From NCBI GenBank assembly GCA_036494545.1, contig DASXOB010000018.1, positions 61,312 through 125,311 of the forward strand: DNA of 64,000 nt. The letters run 5' to 3'. A program made the translations under genes and the position numbers. Source of the DNA: JAICXG01 sp036494545. Lineage in GTDB: Bacteria > Verrucomicrobiota > Verrucomicrobiia > Chthoniobacterales > UBA10450. The notes beneath the pieces are model-generated. The model did no database searches. It was not told the origin of the DNA and worked only from the letters and a program-made list of their open reading frames with translations. Of this stretch, positions 35,252 through 44,089 are shown piece by piece (the first letter of the stretch is position 1; every line of letters begins with the position of its first letter).

Positions 35252-35351
35252 TTCCGGTCACGCCGGGCATGGTTGGGATATAGCAAACCTCGCGTAAACC
35301 GCGATGACAGATGATCCCGAATCAGCGGAGTTGTTCCGTTAAGGCGATCGC

Positions 35352-36581
35352 CTAGAGGCCATTTGCACTGAGTCGAGCATCCAGGTCTTGTAAGCGAGTC
35401 TCCAAGCGCTCGATCTTGTCCGCCTGTTCCTCAACCTTCTTGTGTTCTTTCAAGAACTCATTCAAGAGCATCGCGTTCACTGCTTCATAGCGAACAGTGT
35501 AAGGCTTGCCCGTTTCGTCGCGCGCCACTAAGCTGGGATTGACCTTGGCTACATCCTCGGCCACGAGACCAAACTGGGGGATTGCTTTCGAATCGTACTC
35601 CTTCTTATAGCGAAAGGTGACTGGCTGAAGGTCCAATATCGCTTGACTCGAATCGGCCATGGGTTGGACCGCCTCTTTGTATCGGGCTGAGGAAGTCACT
35701 GTGCCTAAATGCCCATCGGCGCCAACGACAACAGGAATGCCGTCGGCCACCGTGACGCCGTTAATCCCAGCAAGGTATGCGTTTGTCTGGGTGCCCACAG
35801 CACCAACGCGAATCGTCTGGGATTCTCCCGCTACTCCCTGGTTTCCAACGTCAATATTGTCGCTCCCCGTCGTCAAATTGAAACCCGCAGATTGCCCTAA
35901 CCCGATATTTCTCGAGCCAAGATCGTGCCGCAAAGCTGCATCTCCTATTGCCGTATTAAAACTGCCAGTCTGGTTCTGCCTTAACGCCAGATATCCAAAC
36001 GCCGTATTGGTTTGGCCAGTGGTATTTGCAAAGAGCGCGTAAGCTCCTGTGGCCGTATTACTCCCACCAACGGTATTTGACTCCAGCGCATTCAGACCTA
36101 CGGCGGTGTTAGTGGAGCCAGTAGTCCCGCTGATCAGTGCGCCAACGCCCACAGCAGTGTTGAAATTGCCGGTAAGATTGAAGGTCATACAGCCATTTCC
36201 GACCGCGGTATTGTCAACGCCCGTGCTATTGTTCTGGAGGGCATTGGTGCCAAATGCGGTATTGAAACTGCCAGTTGTGTTGGAGGTCAATGCCAGATAA
36301 CCGGCAGCCGTATTCGCGATACCCGTCGTATCACTGAAAAGGGAATTGTAGCCGAGCGCCGTGTTGAGCCCGGCGGTTGAAATGGAATAAAGAGCGTTAT
36401 GACCAATCGCAGTGTTATTAATCCCGGTTGTTAATGTGAAAAGCGCATCCTCTCCTTCAGCGGTATTTCCGTTAGGATAACCGCCATCAGGGGGTGGAGT
36501 AACAGCAAGGGCTTGGTAGCAACCGGCCAAGAGACAGGCCGTGAGGGCCGCGGTTTGACGTGACCAAAGTGAGAACAACAT
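35352..36581 (-). CDS. Exported head-repeat surface protein with a C-terminal Peptidase S74 intramolecular chaperone
   Basis: The 409-residue protein has a signal or lipoprotein-like start (TAALTACLLAGC). Residues ~38-250 form at least a dozen ~16-residue repeats of the style NTAxGxxAL (TGINNTAIGHNALYS, TGSFNTAFGTNALQ, TGSTNTAVGLNALES), like the heads of trimeric adhesins and fibres. The end is a Peptidase S74 domain: SSARYKEAVQPM (Ser-Lys dyad SxxxxK kept, although the usual Ser-Asp cleavage pair is SS), PVTFRYKK, FGLVAEDVAKVNP, YEAVNAMLLNEFLKEH, and a terminal coiled coil. S74 domains help trimers fold and then cut themselves off. It is probably a trimeric surface fibre. No phage genes are nearby. 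Confidence 0.88.
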   Translation of the reverse strand: MLFSLWSRQTAALTACLLAGCYQALAVTPPPDGGYPNGNTAEGEDALFTLTTGINNTAIGHNALYSISTAGLNTALGYNSLFSDTTGIANTAAGYLALTSNTTGSFNTAFGTNALQNNSTGVDNTAVGNGCMTFNLTGNFNTAVGVGALISGTTGSTNTAVGLNALESNTVGGSNTATGAYALFANTTGQTNTAFGYLALRQNQTGSFNTAIGDAALRHDLGSRNIGLGQSAGFNLTTGSDNIDVGNQGVAGESQTIRVGAVGTQTNAYLAGINGVTVADGIPVVVGADGHLGTVTSSARYKEAVQPMADSSQAILDLQPVTFRYKKEYDSKAIPQFGLVAEDVAKVNPSLVARDETGKPYTVRYEAVNAMLLNEFLKEHKKVEEQADKIERLETRLQDLDARLSANGL

Positions 36582-36871
36582 AAGGAACGTACTTTCTAAT
36601 TCCCCGGTAGGTTAGGTTTCTGCAACCGCCCTTTATCAACCCGCCAACGGCAACGCTACCGGAGTTCAACGTCGATTCGGCCGGTTAGGGTTAGCCCGGT
36701 GAGCCTGAACGGAAAGGACAAGGATTGTCAAGGAAAATACGACGTAGTTGTCGTTGCCCGCGCTATAGCGCTTGCGACATTCATCCGAACTCTTCTGAGT
36801 AGCGAATTTCGATTGCCTTTTCATGACCACTAGCCCGGCACCCTAACGACTTTTCCGCCGCAGCTCTGCCA
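36582..36871. other. Intergenic stretch upstream of the S74 gene
   Basis: It holds the promoter region of the reverse-strand S74 gene and the right-hand short direct repeat (36795-36815). No gene is seen. Confidence 0.4.
36795..36815. repeat. Short direct repeat, right of the S74 gene
   Basis: The partner of 35231-35251 (20 of 21 bases match). Confidence 0.6.
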
Positions 36872-37546
36872 GTGTCGCTGGTGCTCCCGCGCGCGTCACA
36901 GGATTTCGAGCGATCGCCAGATAAAACACCGCCCGATGTAGATTCGCAGATGAACATTCTTAATGGCGTCGCGGTCGCGGCATCAAACGACGTTTGGCCT
37001 GTCGGTACCGCTCTTACGACGGCCTCGCCGGATGAGACGCTGATCGAACACTGGGATGGCGCATCGTGCCGAGCCCAAACCTTTCGGGTGCAACAGAAAA
37101 TGTCCTCCAAGGGGTTGGCGTGATTTCTTCGACTGATGTGTGGACGGTCGGATACGCGCGAATCAACGACCAGTTTTTGTGTCTCAGTTTGCACTGGAAT
37201 GGTTCGGCGTGGGCGGTAGTGCCAGCGCTACCTGGCGAAAACAAGTTCGAGTTCTCGCCGTTGATGGGTTGGCGGCGAATGATGTTTGGGCCGCTGGGTC
37301 GGCACCGATGACCTTACACCGTTGGCCCTTCATTGGGACGGTCGGCAATGGAGCCAAGTGCTAACCCCGATTACATTCCTGCCAAGTGGGTTCCACGCTG
37401 TCGTGGCGCTTAGCTCGAATAACGTTTGGGCGGTAGGAGCCGATGGCCGCCTTAACACTCTGAGCCTCGATTGGACCGGTACGCAATTTGTCCAGGCATG
37501 TCGCGGCTTGCCTCGACGCGCTTCCGCGTTCATTTTCATTTCATGA
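36872..37546 (+). pseudogene. Decayed beta-propeller-type repeat protein
   Basis: Three short overlapping frames each carry one or two copies of a propeller-blade motif: GVAVAASNDVWPVGTALTT...LIEHWDGASC; GVGVISSTDVWTVGYARIN...LSLHWNGSAWAVVPA; ALHWDGRQWSQV... and AVVALSSNNVWAVGADGRL. The NDVWAVG/HWNG pattern is that of secreted Trp-rich propeller proteins. At least three frameshifts separate the blades, and no single start or stop makes sense. Its end overlaps the start of the aldo/keto reductase gene. Confidence 0.75.
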
Positions 37547-38514
37547 ATCGCGCACAGACTACAAGACAAACGGAGGTGACTCGCCGCCGATTCCTTGGCC
37601 TAACGATGGGCGGCGCGGCGGGCCTGCTCACGGCCAGATCAGCCAGTTTGCGGAGCGAGCCCTCAACGGCGATGACCTCAAATCTGACCTTTACGATCGG
37701 CGGCGACCTGAAGGTGAACCGGCTTGGCTTTGGCGCCATGCGGATCACGGGCGACGGCATCTGGGGCTGGCCCAAAGATCGTGAAGAAGCCAAAAGAGTC
37801 CTTAAACGTGCGGTCGAGCTTGGGGTAGATCTGATTGATACCGCTGACGCCTACGGGCCGGAAACGAGCGAGCTACTTATTGCCGAAGCGCTTTACCCCT
37901 ATCCTAAAGGTCTCGTCATCGCGACCAAAGGCGGCCATAAAAGACCCGGACCCTATCAGTGGGTTCCTGATGGTCATCCCGAATATCTGACTCAATGTGT
38001 AGAGAAGAGTCTAAAGCGACTTCGGCTGGACCGGATCGATCTCTACCAGCTTCATCGGGTCGATCCAAAAGTGCCGATGGAGGAATCTCTTGGCGCGCTG
38101 AAAAAGATGCAGGAAGCGGGAAAGATTCGGCATGTTGGGCTGTCGGAAGTCAGTCCCGAGCAAATCGATCGGGCGCGCAAGGTTCTTCCGATTGTAACTG
38201 TACAGAATCGTTATAACCTGACCGATCGAAAATGGGATGATGTGCTAGCCTACTGCGAAAAGGAGCGCCTGGGATTCATGCCCTGGTCGCCAGTAGGCGG
38301 CGGGCGTTCCCTGGGGAGCGGCGAATTGGACAAGGTAGCCAAAGCGCATAATGCCAGTGTCTACCAGATCGCGATTGCGTGGTTACTGGCGCGGTCATCA
38401 GTCATGCTACCCATTCCCGGTACGTCTTCGGTCAAGCATCTCGAGGAAAACATGTCCGCCGCCAAACTGCGACTTACTCCTGCGGAGATGGATTCGCTCG
38501 GCAAGAACGCATAG
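37543..38514 (+). CDS. Tat-exported aldo/keto reductase
   Basis: The start at 37543 (MNRAQTTRQTEVTRRRFLG) gives a twin-arginine signal (TRRRFLGLTMGGAAGLL). The AKR barrel follows (~residues 50-323): GFGAMRIT, DTADAYGPETSELLIAEAL (catalytic Asp and Tyr), VIATKGG (Lys), LYQLHRVDPKVPMEESLGAL (His), KIRHVGLSE, QNRYNLTDRKWDDVLAYCE, and the NADP-pocket segment LPIPGTSSVKHLEEN. The enzyme reduces aldehydes or ketones with NAD(P)H. A Tat signal on an NADPH enzyme is unusual: the fold and cofactor would have to be assembled before export, and the real start may instead be further in (MTSNLTFTIGG). Substrate unknown. Confidence 0.88.
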   Translation: MNRAQTTRQTEVTRRRFLGLTMGGAAGLLTARSASLRSEPSTAMTSNLTFTIGGDLKVNRLGFGAMRITGDGIWGWPKDREEAKRVLKRAVELGVDLIDTADAYGPETSELLIAEALYPYPKGLVIATKGGHKRPGPYQWVPDGHPEYLTQCVEKSLKRLRLDRIDLYQLHRVDPKVPMEESLGALKKMQEAGKIRHVGLSEVSPEQIDRARKVLPIVTVQNRYNLTDRKWDDVLAYCEKERLGFMPWSPVGGGRSLGSGELDKVAKAHNASVYQIAIAWLLARSSVMLPIPGTSSVKHLEENMSAAKLRLTPAEMDSLGKNA

Positions 38515-38553
38515 CTTCGAGTTGCCGTTTGCCGGTTGCGCGACTAAAACAAG

Positions 38554-38589
38554 ACGGTCGCGGCGGCAAATATGATCCGCCGCGACCGT
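38554..38589. terminator. Strong GC-rich hairpin between convergent genes
   Basis: Perfect 13-bp arms ACGGTCGCGGCGG (38554-38566) and CCGCCGCGACCGT (38577-38589) flank a 10-base loop. Read on the reverse strand the hairpin is followed by CTTGTTTTAG, so it fits an intrinsic terminator for the Kelch gene (and perhaps bidirectionally for the reductase). Confidence 0.8.
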
Positions 38590-38620
38590 TGTAAATCCTG
38601 TCAACTGAGTATTTGGAGAC

Positions 38621-40072
38621 TTAGTTGACCGTAATCGACACCGGCTTGGATGGGATGCCATTTGCCTCCACGACAAGCGTGCTGGCACCTGTCTCCGCGG
38701 CCGCCGGTACATCAAACCTTGTCAAAACGCTCGCGTTCCCGGTTGCAACTGCCATCGTACTATGGTCGTGCGTGCGGGCGTAGAAAACATGACCTGTAGC
38801 GGTGTTGGTAATTCTGACCAGAGGATAGTTAGTCGCAGTCTCAAACTCGTCGCCGAAGGATGCAGCCTGCGACATGCCGTTGAAGCGCTGGCCCGATATC
38901 TTGTAGGTCGAACCGCGCACGACGCTGGTCGGGACCTTTTTGATCCGCGGCGCCCATTTTTGCGAATACCTCGTATCGGCCGGCGTATAAACGCTCACTT
39001 GCGAACCATTACTCACTAACACCTGGCCGGTGGGCAGAGTCATCAAGGCACCTGGTCCAAAGAGAGTCGCAGTAAGGTTTACGCCATCAAACTCATAGAG
39101 CTTTCCACTCACGCCGAGGACGAGTGCGTTGCCGTTAGGAAGAAGAGCGGAAAAGGAATCTCCGGCATTATCGCCATTGGGGAAGTCGGGACCCACTTCC
39201 CACGTTCCTGTGCCGGAAGGCGGAGTTGGCGGAGTGTAGATCGCAGTATGTCCCGGTCCGGCAGTAGAGTTAGAGCCAGTGCAGAAAACCCGGCCGTCAG
39301 GCAATAGGATTCCGGGCCCCACCTCTCCCGGAGGGAAATAACAAAATTGCCCCTGATCACCGTAAGGCAGGCAGCCAAATGGTGATGGCGAGTGAAGATC
39401 GACAATCGAGCTCCCCGCGGTCTGCCATGTCTGGGTGTCGACGAAATAACGCTCGGAGTTAGGCGCATTCTTGACGTCGAAAGTGAAGATCGTGCCATCG
39501 GGGAGCAGGGTCCATCCTTCCTCGGCGTTGAAATCACTCTTACCGGCGCTGCCAAGCAGGGTCCAGGTAAGCGTAGCGGGATCGAGCGCGGCCATCTGCA
39601 TGTCCAACTTCCGGCCAACAACAAAGCGACCATCCGGCACGACGACCGCGGGCGAATCGCCGATAAAGTCCCAACCCGGTGGAGCATTGAGCGGCGTCCA
39701 GGTGTTGGCGATGGGATCGTAGACCGCTCCGAGATTCGTTAGGGTGAACTGACCATTGTTATATTCGCCGCCGGTGATTACCAGTCGACCATCCGCCAGC
39801 ACGGCGGAGGCAAAGGCATCGGGCACATAGCCCGGTTGAAGGGAAGCGAGCTTCGTCCAGGTGCCGTTTACGTAGCTACCAGTGTTATCCGGCGTTAGCT
39901 TCCACCAATCCTGTTCGCGGTTGGCCTGGCACATCACCGTGCCATCAGTAAGTTGGAACGCGAGGTTCGCACCACCGGGAGGCGGATGGACCAGTGGCGT
40001 AAGAGTCTGCGCCGGCGACACGGAGATCGCGGCGAAGAGAGCTGCAAGTATAACAGTTACCTTTTTAGTCAT
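38621..40072 (-). CDS. Secreted Kelch-propeller protein, galactose-oxidase-like
   Basis: The start at 40072 (MTKKVTVILAALFAAI) is chosen because it begins directly at a signal peptide. The 483-residue protein has Kelch-type blades (VLADGRLVITGGEYNNG...LGAVYDPIANTWTPL, LLPDGTIFTF, LLPDGRVFCTGSNS, LLPNGNALVLG, LPTGQVLVSNG). A C-terminal early-set domain (SGQRFNGMSQAASFGDE, TNYPLVRITNTATGHVFYARTHDHSTMAVAT) matches DUF1929 of galactose/glyoxal oxidases. The copper ligands and Tyr-Cys cofactor of the true oxidases cannot be confirmed by eye. It may be an inactive relative. A terminator lies just downstream. Confidence 0.8.
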   Translation of the reverse strand: MTKKVTVILAALFAAISVSPAQTLTPLVHPPPGGANLAFQLTDGTVMCQANREQDWWKLTPDNTGSYVNGTWTKLASLQPGYVPDAFASAVLADGRLVITGGEYNNGQFTLTNLGAVYDPIANTWTPLNAPPGWDFIGDSPAVVVPDGRFVVGRKLDMQMAALDPATLTWTLLGSAGKSDFNAEEGWTLLPDGTIFTFDVKNAPNSERYFVDTQTWQTAGSSIVDLHSPSPFGCLPYGDQGQFCYFPPGEVGPGILLPDGRVFCTGSNSTAGPGHTAIYTPPTPPSGTGTWEVGPDFPNGDNAGDSFSALLPNGNALVLGVSGKLYEFDGVNLTATLFGPGALMTLPTGQVLVSNGSQVSVYTPADTRYSQKWAPRIKKVPTSVVRGSTYKISGQRFNGMSQAASFGDEFETATNYPLVRITNTATGHVFYARTHDHSTMAVATGNASVLTRFDVPAAAETGASTLVVEANGIPSKPVSITVN

Positions 40073-40231
40073 AGTGATAATCGGCGGCATGTTGAACGTG
40101 TTAGTCGACAAAGCGAGTGACACTCAATGCGTGCCGGAATGGCGTCAGGTTTTCGATTTGTTCGAGCGTTGTCAAGCCTATTTGGCTCATGAACAGCGAT
40201 GGAGAATCGTAACGTTTCGATTACTGCATCA

Positions 40232-41903
40232 TTACTTTCGACTGGTTTGTCCTCCGCTCGCCACCGCGGGGGACTTGGGGGCAGGATTAGTGGCAGCAGT
40301 TCGCGGCTTTACCCGGATGATTGCCATCATTCCTCCATCTTCGTGGTCAAGAATATGGCAATGGTAGACGAAGTCGCCCACGTCCGGCCCGCGGAAATCC
40401 ATCCGCAAAGTTACACTTGGATACTGACCCGTCCCGGGCCAATAAGGAATATTCACTGTGTCGAGAAAGTGTTGCTCTTCCCGCTTAAGCGGATGCCCGT
40501 TCACCGCCATGGTCAGAAAATGAATTTGATGAATGTGAAATTCGTGATTCTCCAAGGCATGATTCTCGATCGTCCAGTCTTCCACCGAACCCTGGGTTGT
40601 GATAATCGATGGTGGGTCATCCATGCTAAAAGGCTTGGGAGTTTGTCCCGCGACCGTGATGTAGAAATAGGTGTCGTCCTCGGAGAAGTAGAGTTTCCGC
40701 GTCGCGGTAGGTTTCGCTTCCGCCAGACCTGCAAAGCGTTCCGCCGGCGGAGGACCGGAGACGGCGGGTAGTTTCGGCAAAACTTTGGTCGCATCGTTAG
40801 TGTTCGTCTTCTGAATGTTAAGAAGGGTTCGGGTTGGGTCGATGTCGCCGATTGGTCCGGTCGTAACCGCTTCCGTGAGAAGGCGTGCATCCACCACGTC
40901 GGCTGAAGGGCCCGTGACAATAAATTCCGCTCGACCCGCCGGCGGGATCAGGAGGTGAGGCCGACGCTGGCTCTTGCCACGGCCAGAACCGTCCTGTGAG
41001 CCGAGTGGCACAGAGTCGAGCCCGATAACTTCCAGCGGTTGTCTGATGCCATCGTAAACAACCTGCAAATCCAGAATGGTGTGCGCGCATGAATTCACGA
41101 CTCGCCAAAATTCCTTGCCCCCGGGTTCCATTGTGATCTGGGCAGGGATAAAGGGTGGAGCTGCAATAACTACATAGTTAACCGAAAGGTTTGTCCCAGT
41201 GTCGTCGTCCGGCGGCGCAGGGGGCGGCGGCGGTGGCTCCTCACGAACGACCAGAACGCGTTGCGGCAATCCCGCGACCGCCGGGTTAACGTTCTCGATT
41301 CCTTCCACAATAAGGGCGCCGGAAGCTCCGCCTTGCACCGCCGCGTTCGTCAACCCGTGAATGTGGGGATGATACCAATATAACCCTGGCGGTTCGTTCT
41401 TTGGAATATGAATCTCATAGGCAAAGGTCTGGCCGGAGTTAATAATCGTATGAATCACTTCATCCTGATGGCAAATCGGCGGAGTATTCGTGCCATGATA
41501 GTGAATGTTGACCGACGATGAGGTCATGTTCAGATCTCCGCAACCACCCTCGCCCGCTTTCGCCATTTCCATTGCAGGCATGGAGCCTGTGCTTACCCGA
41601 CCCTTCCGGGACGAGATTTGTCAGGGTTAACTTCAGTACGTCGCCCGGCTGCACATGCAGTGTCGGCGACTGCACGCCGTCGGAATTGACGAAGCAAAAA
41701 TAGGTCTTACCAGTGTCATCCTGATAAGTCTGGTAAGTGAAGCTAACGGCCAGGACACCGTCCTTGCTATAAAGGTCTTCCGGTTCGCTCACCATACTGC
41801 CCGCGGCGTATCGCGGACATGGACTTTGAGCGAGCGCAATCCCCTGGAGAGCGAAAACCAACGCTGGCACAACCCAAACGGTTCTCTTCGTTGCGCTGGT
41901 CAT
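40232..41903 (-). pseudogene. Multicopper oxidase, complete motifs but split by one frameshift
   Basis: The 5' part (from ATG 41903) has a signal peptide (VVPALVFALQGIALA) and runs to LTLTNLVPEGSG. Near 41600-41625 the frame shifts and continues as MPAMEMAKAGEGGCGDLNMT. All four copper-binding boxes are present: HYHGTNTPP, YWYHPHIHGLT, HEFHIHQIHF and HCHILDHEDGGMM (type 1 Met included). So the combined ~545-residue protein would be a laccase-like oxidase of Cu(I), Fe(II), Mn(II) or phenols, acting in the periplasm. A single indel near the N-terminus with everything else conserved suggests either recent inactivation or an assembly error. The copper genes lie 6 kb away. Confidence 0.85.
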
Positions 41904-42060
41904 TTATTGCCTCCTTTCGCGCGAACATTACGCGAATGTCATGCCTCTTAAAGCTTTCCTCGCCCTTGGTCAAGCAAATCCACTCTTAAACTTAGTTCTT
42001 AGAAACGGGGGCCCGAGAAGAGCCGCTGGGGCCTTAGATGGCGAGCGTATGAAAACCAGA

Positions 42061-44055
42061 TTACTTTTCCGACAATTCGATAACTCCGCTCCAGCCGTCG
42101 GGTTGCGCCCCTGTGAGCTTGCTCAGTCTTCGCAGATAGAATTCCGACGGGCCATCCGAACCCCCGCGAAGATCGCAACTACGCTTCATGAAGTCAGCGG
42201 CCGCGGCAAATTCGCCTTCTCTGAATTTATCTAACCCTGCTTCAAATGCCTCGATCCACACATGCTCGCCATCTCCCGCTTCGCAGCGACATAACAGCTC
42301 ATGAATCACAACGGAATGCGTCTTCCCCGCCACTTGAAATTCTCCCAAACGCCGGGTAACGAATCTATCGCCCAGCCTTTGCCGGACCGCATCGGAAATA
42401 AGCACCTGAGTCCCGAGATATTTATTAAGAGACTCGAGACGCGAAGCGAAGTTAGTTGTGTCTCCGATCATCGTGTAGTCAAAGCGAAATGAAGACCCGA
42501 GGTTTCCGGCCAACACCTTGCCGCAATGAACGCCGACCCGGGTTCGCAGTTTCTTGCCTCGCACTTCCAGCTCCGCAAGGCAGCGGAGATCGCACGCGGC
42601 TTCAACTGCGCAAATGGCATGATCTGGCTCGTCGATTGGCGCACCCCAACCTGCCATGACCGCGTCACCGACGTATTTGATGATCGTGCCCTTATTCTTT
42701 AAGACACACTTAGTCGTTTGTTCGAAGTAAGCGATGAGAATTGCCGAGACCTCGGCCGGGTCGAGATCCTCGGAAATGGTAGTAAAATTCTCCAAGTCTG
42801 TAAAAGCGACCGTAGCTTCCACCACCCTGCCGCCCGGATGCAGGTCAAAATCCGAATCGGCGATCAGGTCGGCCATTTGCGGCGAGAGATAAAAGGAAAA
42901 AGCCTTGCGCAGCTCCTTGCGTCGGCGTGATTCAAGGAGGTATTGCGCAGAAATGCCCCATGCCAGCCCAAAAGGAATCTGTATTCCGGCCGGAATAACC
43001 CACGCGAACCAGATCCTATATTGCCACACGAGATAACAGGCAAGGCAGGCGATTACGCCCGAACAGACAAATGCCAGCGGCGTAGCCAGCAACGGACGAA
43101 TGGGAGTCAGTGCACCAGTCAGCAGACCGATGATCACGATCAGCGCCCACTCGCGACTACGTCCCATCCGAGTGAGCCAGTCATTGCGCAACAAATTTAA
43201 AAGGATGTTGGCATGAACTTCGGTTCCTGGAGTAAACTGATGAGTCGACCGCGAGTATGGCGTAGCGAATTCGTCCCTTCCTACCATCAGTCCTCCGAGG
43301 GCAAACTGACCGCCGACCAGCACTATTTTATCCTTGAAATAGTCTGGCGGAACGCCATTTGGCAAAAGAGCCTGCGCCATGCTTACAGCCCTGAAGCTTC
43401 CGCGCGGACCGTAGTAGTTTAGCCAGTGCGGCGCCAGGGTTTCGCGTGTTTGCCGTGTGATAGGTGCCCCCAGGATCCTGGCTGCCTCCCAGGTGGCCGT
43501 GGCGCGGACGCTGTTTCCAAAGTAGATCCGCCTGACACCATAGTCGGGGTCCATTCCTTCAAAGGCCAGCACACCCCAGCTTGCGGCCGCCTTGCGCAAG
43601 AGTCGTATCGGCGGCGAAATACTTTCCGACCTCATTCCCTGCCGCTCCTTGTGATCGAGAGCGGCGCCCAGAATCACTCGTCCGTTACGCCGAATCGCCT
43701 CGGCCAGCCCGGTATCTGCGGCCGGGTCAGGATAGGGTTGATCGAAGACGACGTCGTAAAAGACGAGTCTTGCCTTTTCCGAGGTGAGACGATCCAGCAA
43801 GCGTGCGTGCAGAGCACGGTTCCAAATGTCAAATGGTTGATCGAGTTGCTTTGCTGAATACTCATCGAGATAGACCAGGACGACGTCATGAGTTTCAATC
43901 GGGGATCGCCAAAGAAAGGGCAAATCGTAACTCAGTCGTACGATCGGTTCTGCCAGGTTATAGCTTAGGCATACAATCCCCAGGCCGGCGGCAAGCAGGC
44001 CGCCCGCGCCGGCAGTCAACCCGCGAGCCAGATGTCTTAGCTGCCGGATCTGCAT
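42061..44055 (-). CDS. CHASE2-domain adenylate cyclase
   Basis: The 664 residues show an N-terminal helix (~13-30), a periplasmic CHASE2 sensor (~40-285: VVLVYLDEYSA, ARLVFYDVVFDQPY, FRAVSMAQALL, FKDKIVLVGG, GTEVHANILLNLL), then three helices (~302-375) and a class III cyclase (~412-590). Metal-binding Asp420 (AFTDLENFT) and Asp464 (KYVGDAVMAGW) are present, Lys460 and Asp532 (GDTTNFASRLE) are the pair that specifies ATP, and Arg539 is present, so it should make cAMP. It lies downstream of the FecR-barrel gene (34-base gap) and is probably co-transcribed with it and the NHL gene. CHASE2 and FecR neighbours are common; the sensed signal is unknown. Confidence 0.92.
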   Translation of the reverse strand: MQIRQLRHLARGLTAGAGGLLAAGLGIVCLSYNLAEPIVRLSYDLPFLWRSPIETHDVVLVYLDEYSAKQLDQPFDIWNRALHARLLDRLTSEKARLVFYDVVFDQPYPDPAADTGLAEAIRRNGRVILGAALDHKERQGMRSESISPPIRLLRKAAASWGVLAFEGMDPDYGVRRIYFGNSVRATATWEAARILGAPITRQTRETLAPHWLNYYGPRGSFRAVSMAQALLPNGVPPDYFKDKIVLVGGQFALGGLMVGRDEFATPYSRSTHQFTPGTEVHANILLNLLRNDWLTRMGRSREWALIVIIGLLTGALTPIRPLLATPLAFVCSGVIACLACYLVWQYRIWFAWVIPAGIQIPFGLAWGISAQYLLESRRRKELRKAFSFYLSPQMADLIADSDFDLHPGGRVVEATVAFTDLENFTTISEDLDPAEVSAILIAYFEQTTKCVLKNKGTIIKYVGDAVMAGWGAPIDEPDHAICAVEAACDLRCLAELEVRGKKLRTRVGVHCGKVLAGNLGSSFRFDYTMIGDTTNFASRLESLNKYLGTQVLISDAVRQRLGDRFVTRRLGEFQVAGKTHSVVIHELLCRCEAGDGEHVWIEAFEAGLDKFREGEFAAAADFMKRSCDLRGGSDGPSEFYLRRLSKLTGAQPDGWSGVIELSEK

Positions 44056-44089
44056 GTGCCCGTAAGATAGCCTGCCTATCTCAGCCGAG

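Larger units (their letters stand above)
34640..35351. other. Patchwork of relic repeats, no gene
   Basis: In order: 34822-34885 resembles 30302-30375; 34910-35018 is a copy of the TonB-like 3' end (31175-31277); 35153-35237 resembles 25690-25775; and 35231-35251 is one of two short direct repeats around the S74 gene. Between them I see no open frame that is convincingly coding. The reverse frame 34875-35060 is the antisense of the TonB relic. Confidence 0.7.

Noticed and set aside
35352..36581. A prophage suggested by the S74 domain
   Set aside because: The protein has an export signal, and no capsid, portal, terminase or integrase gene is nearby.
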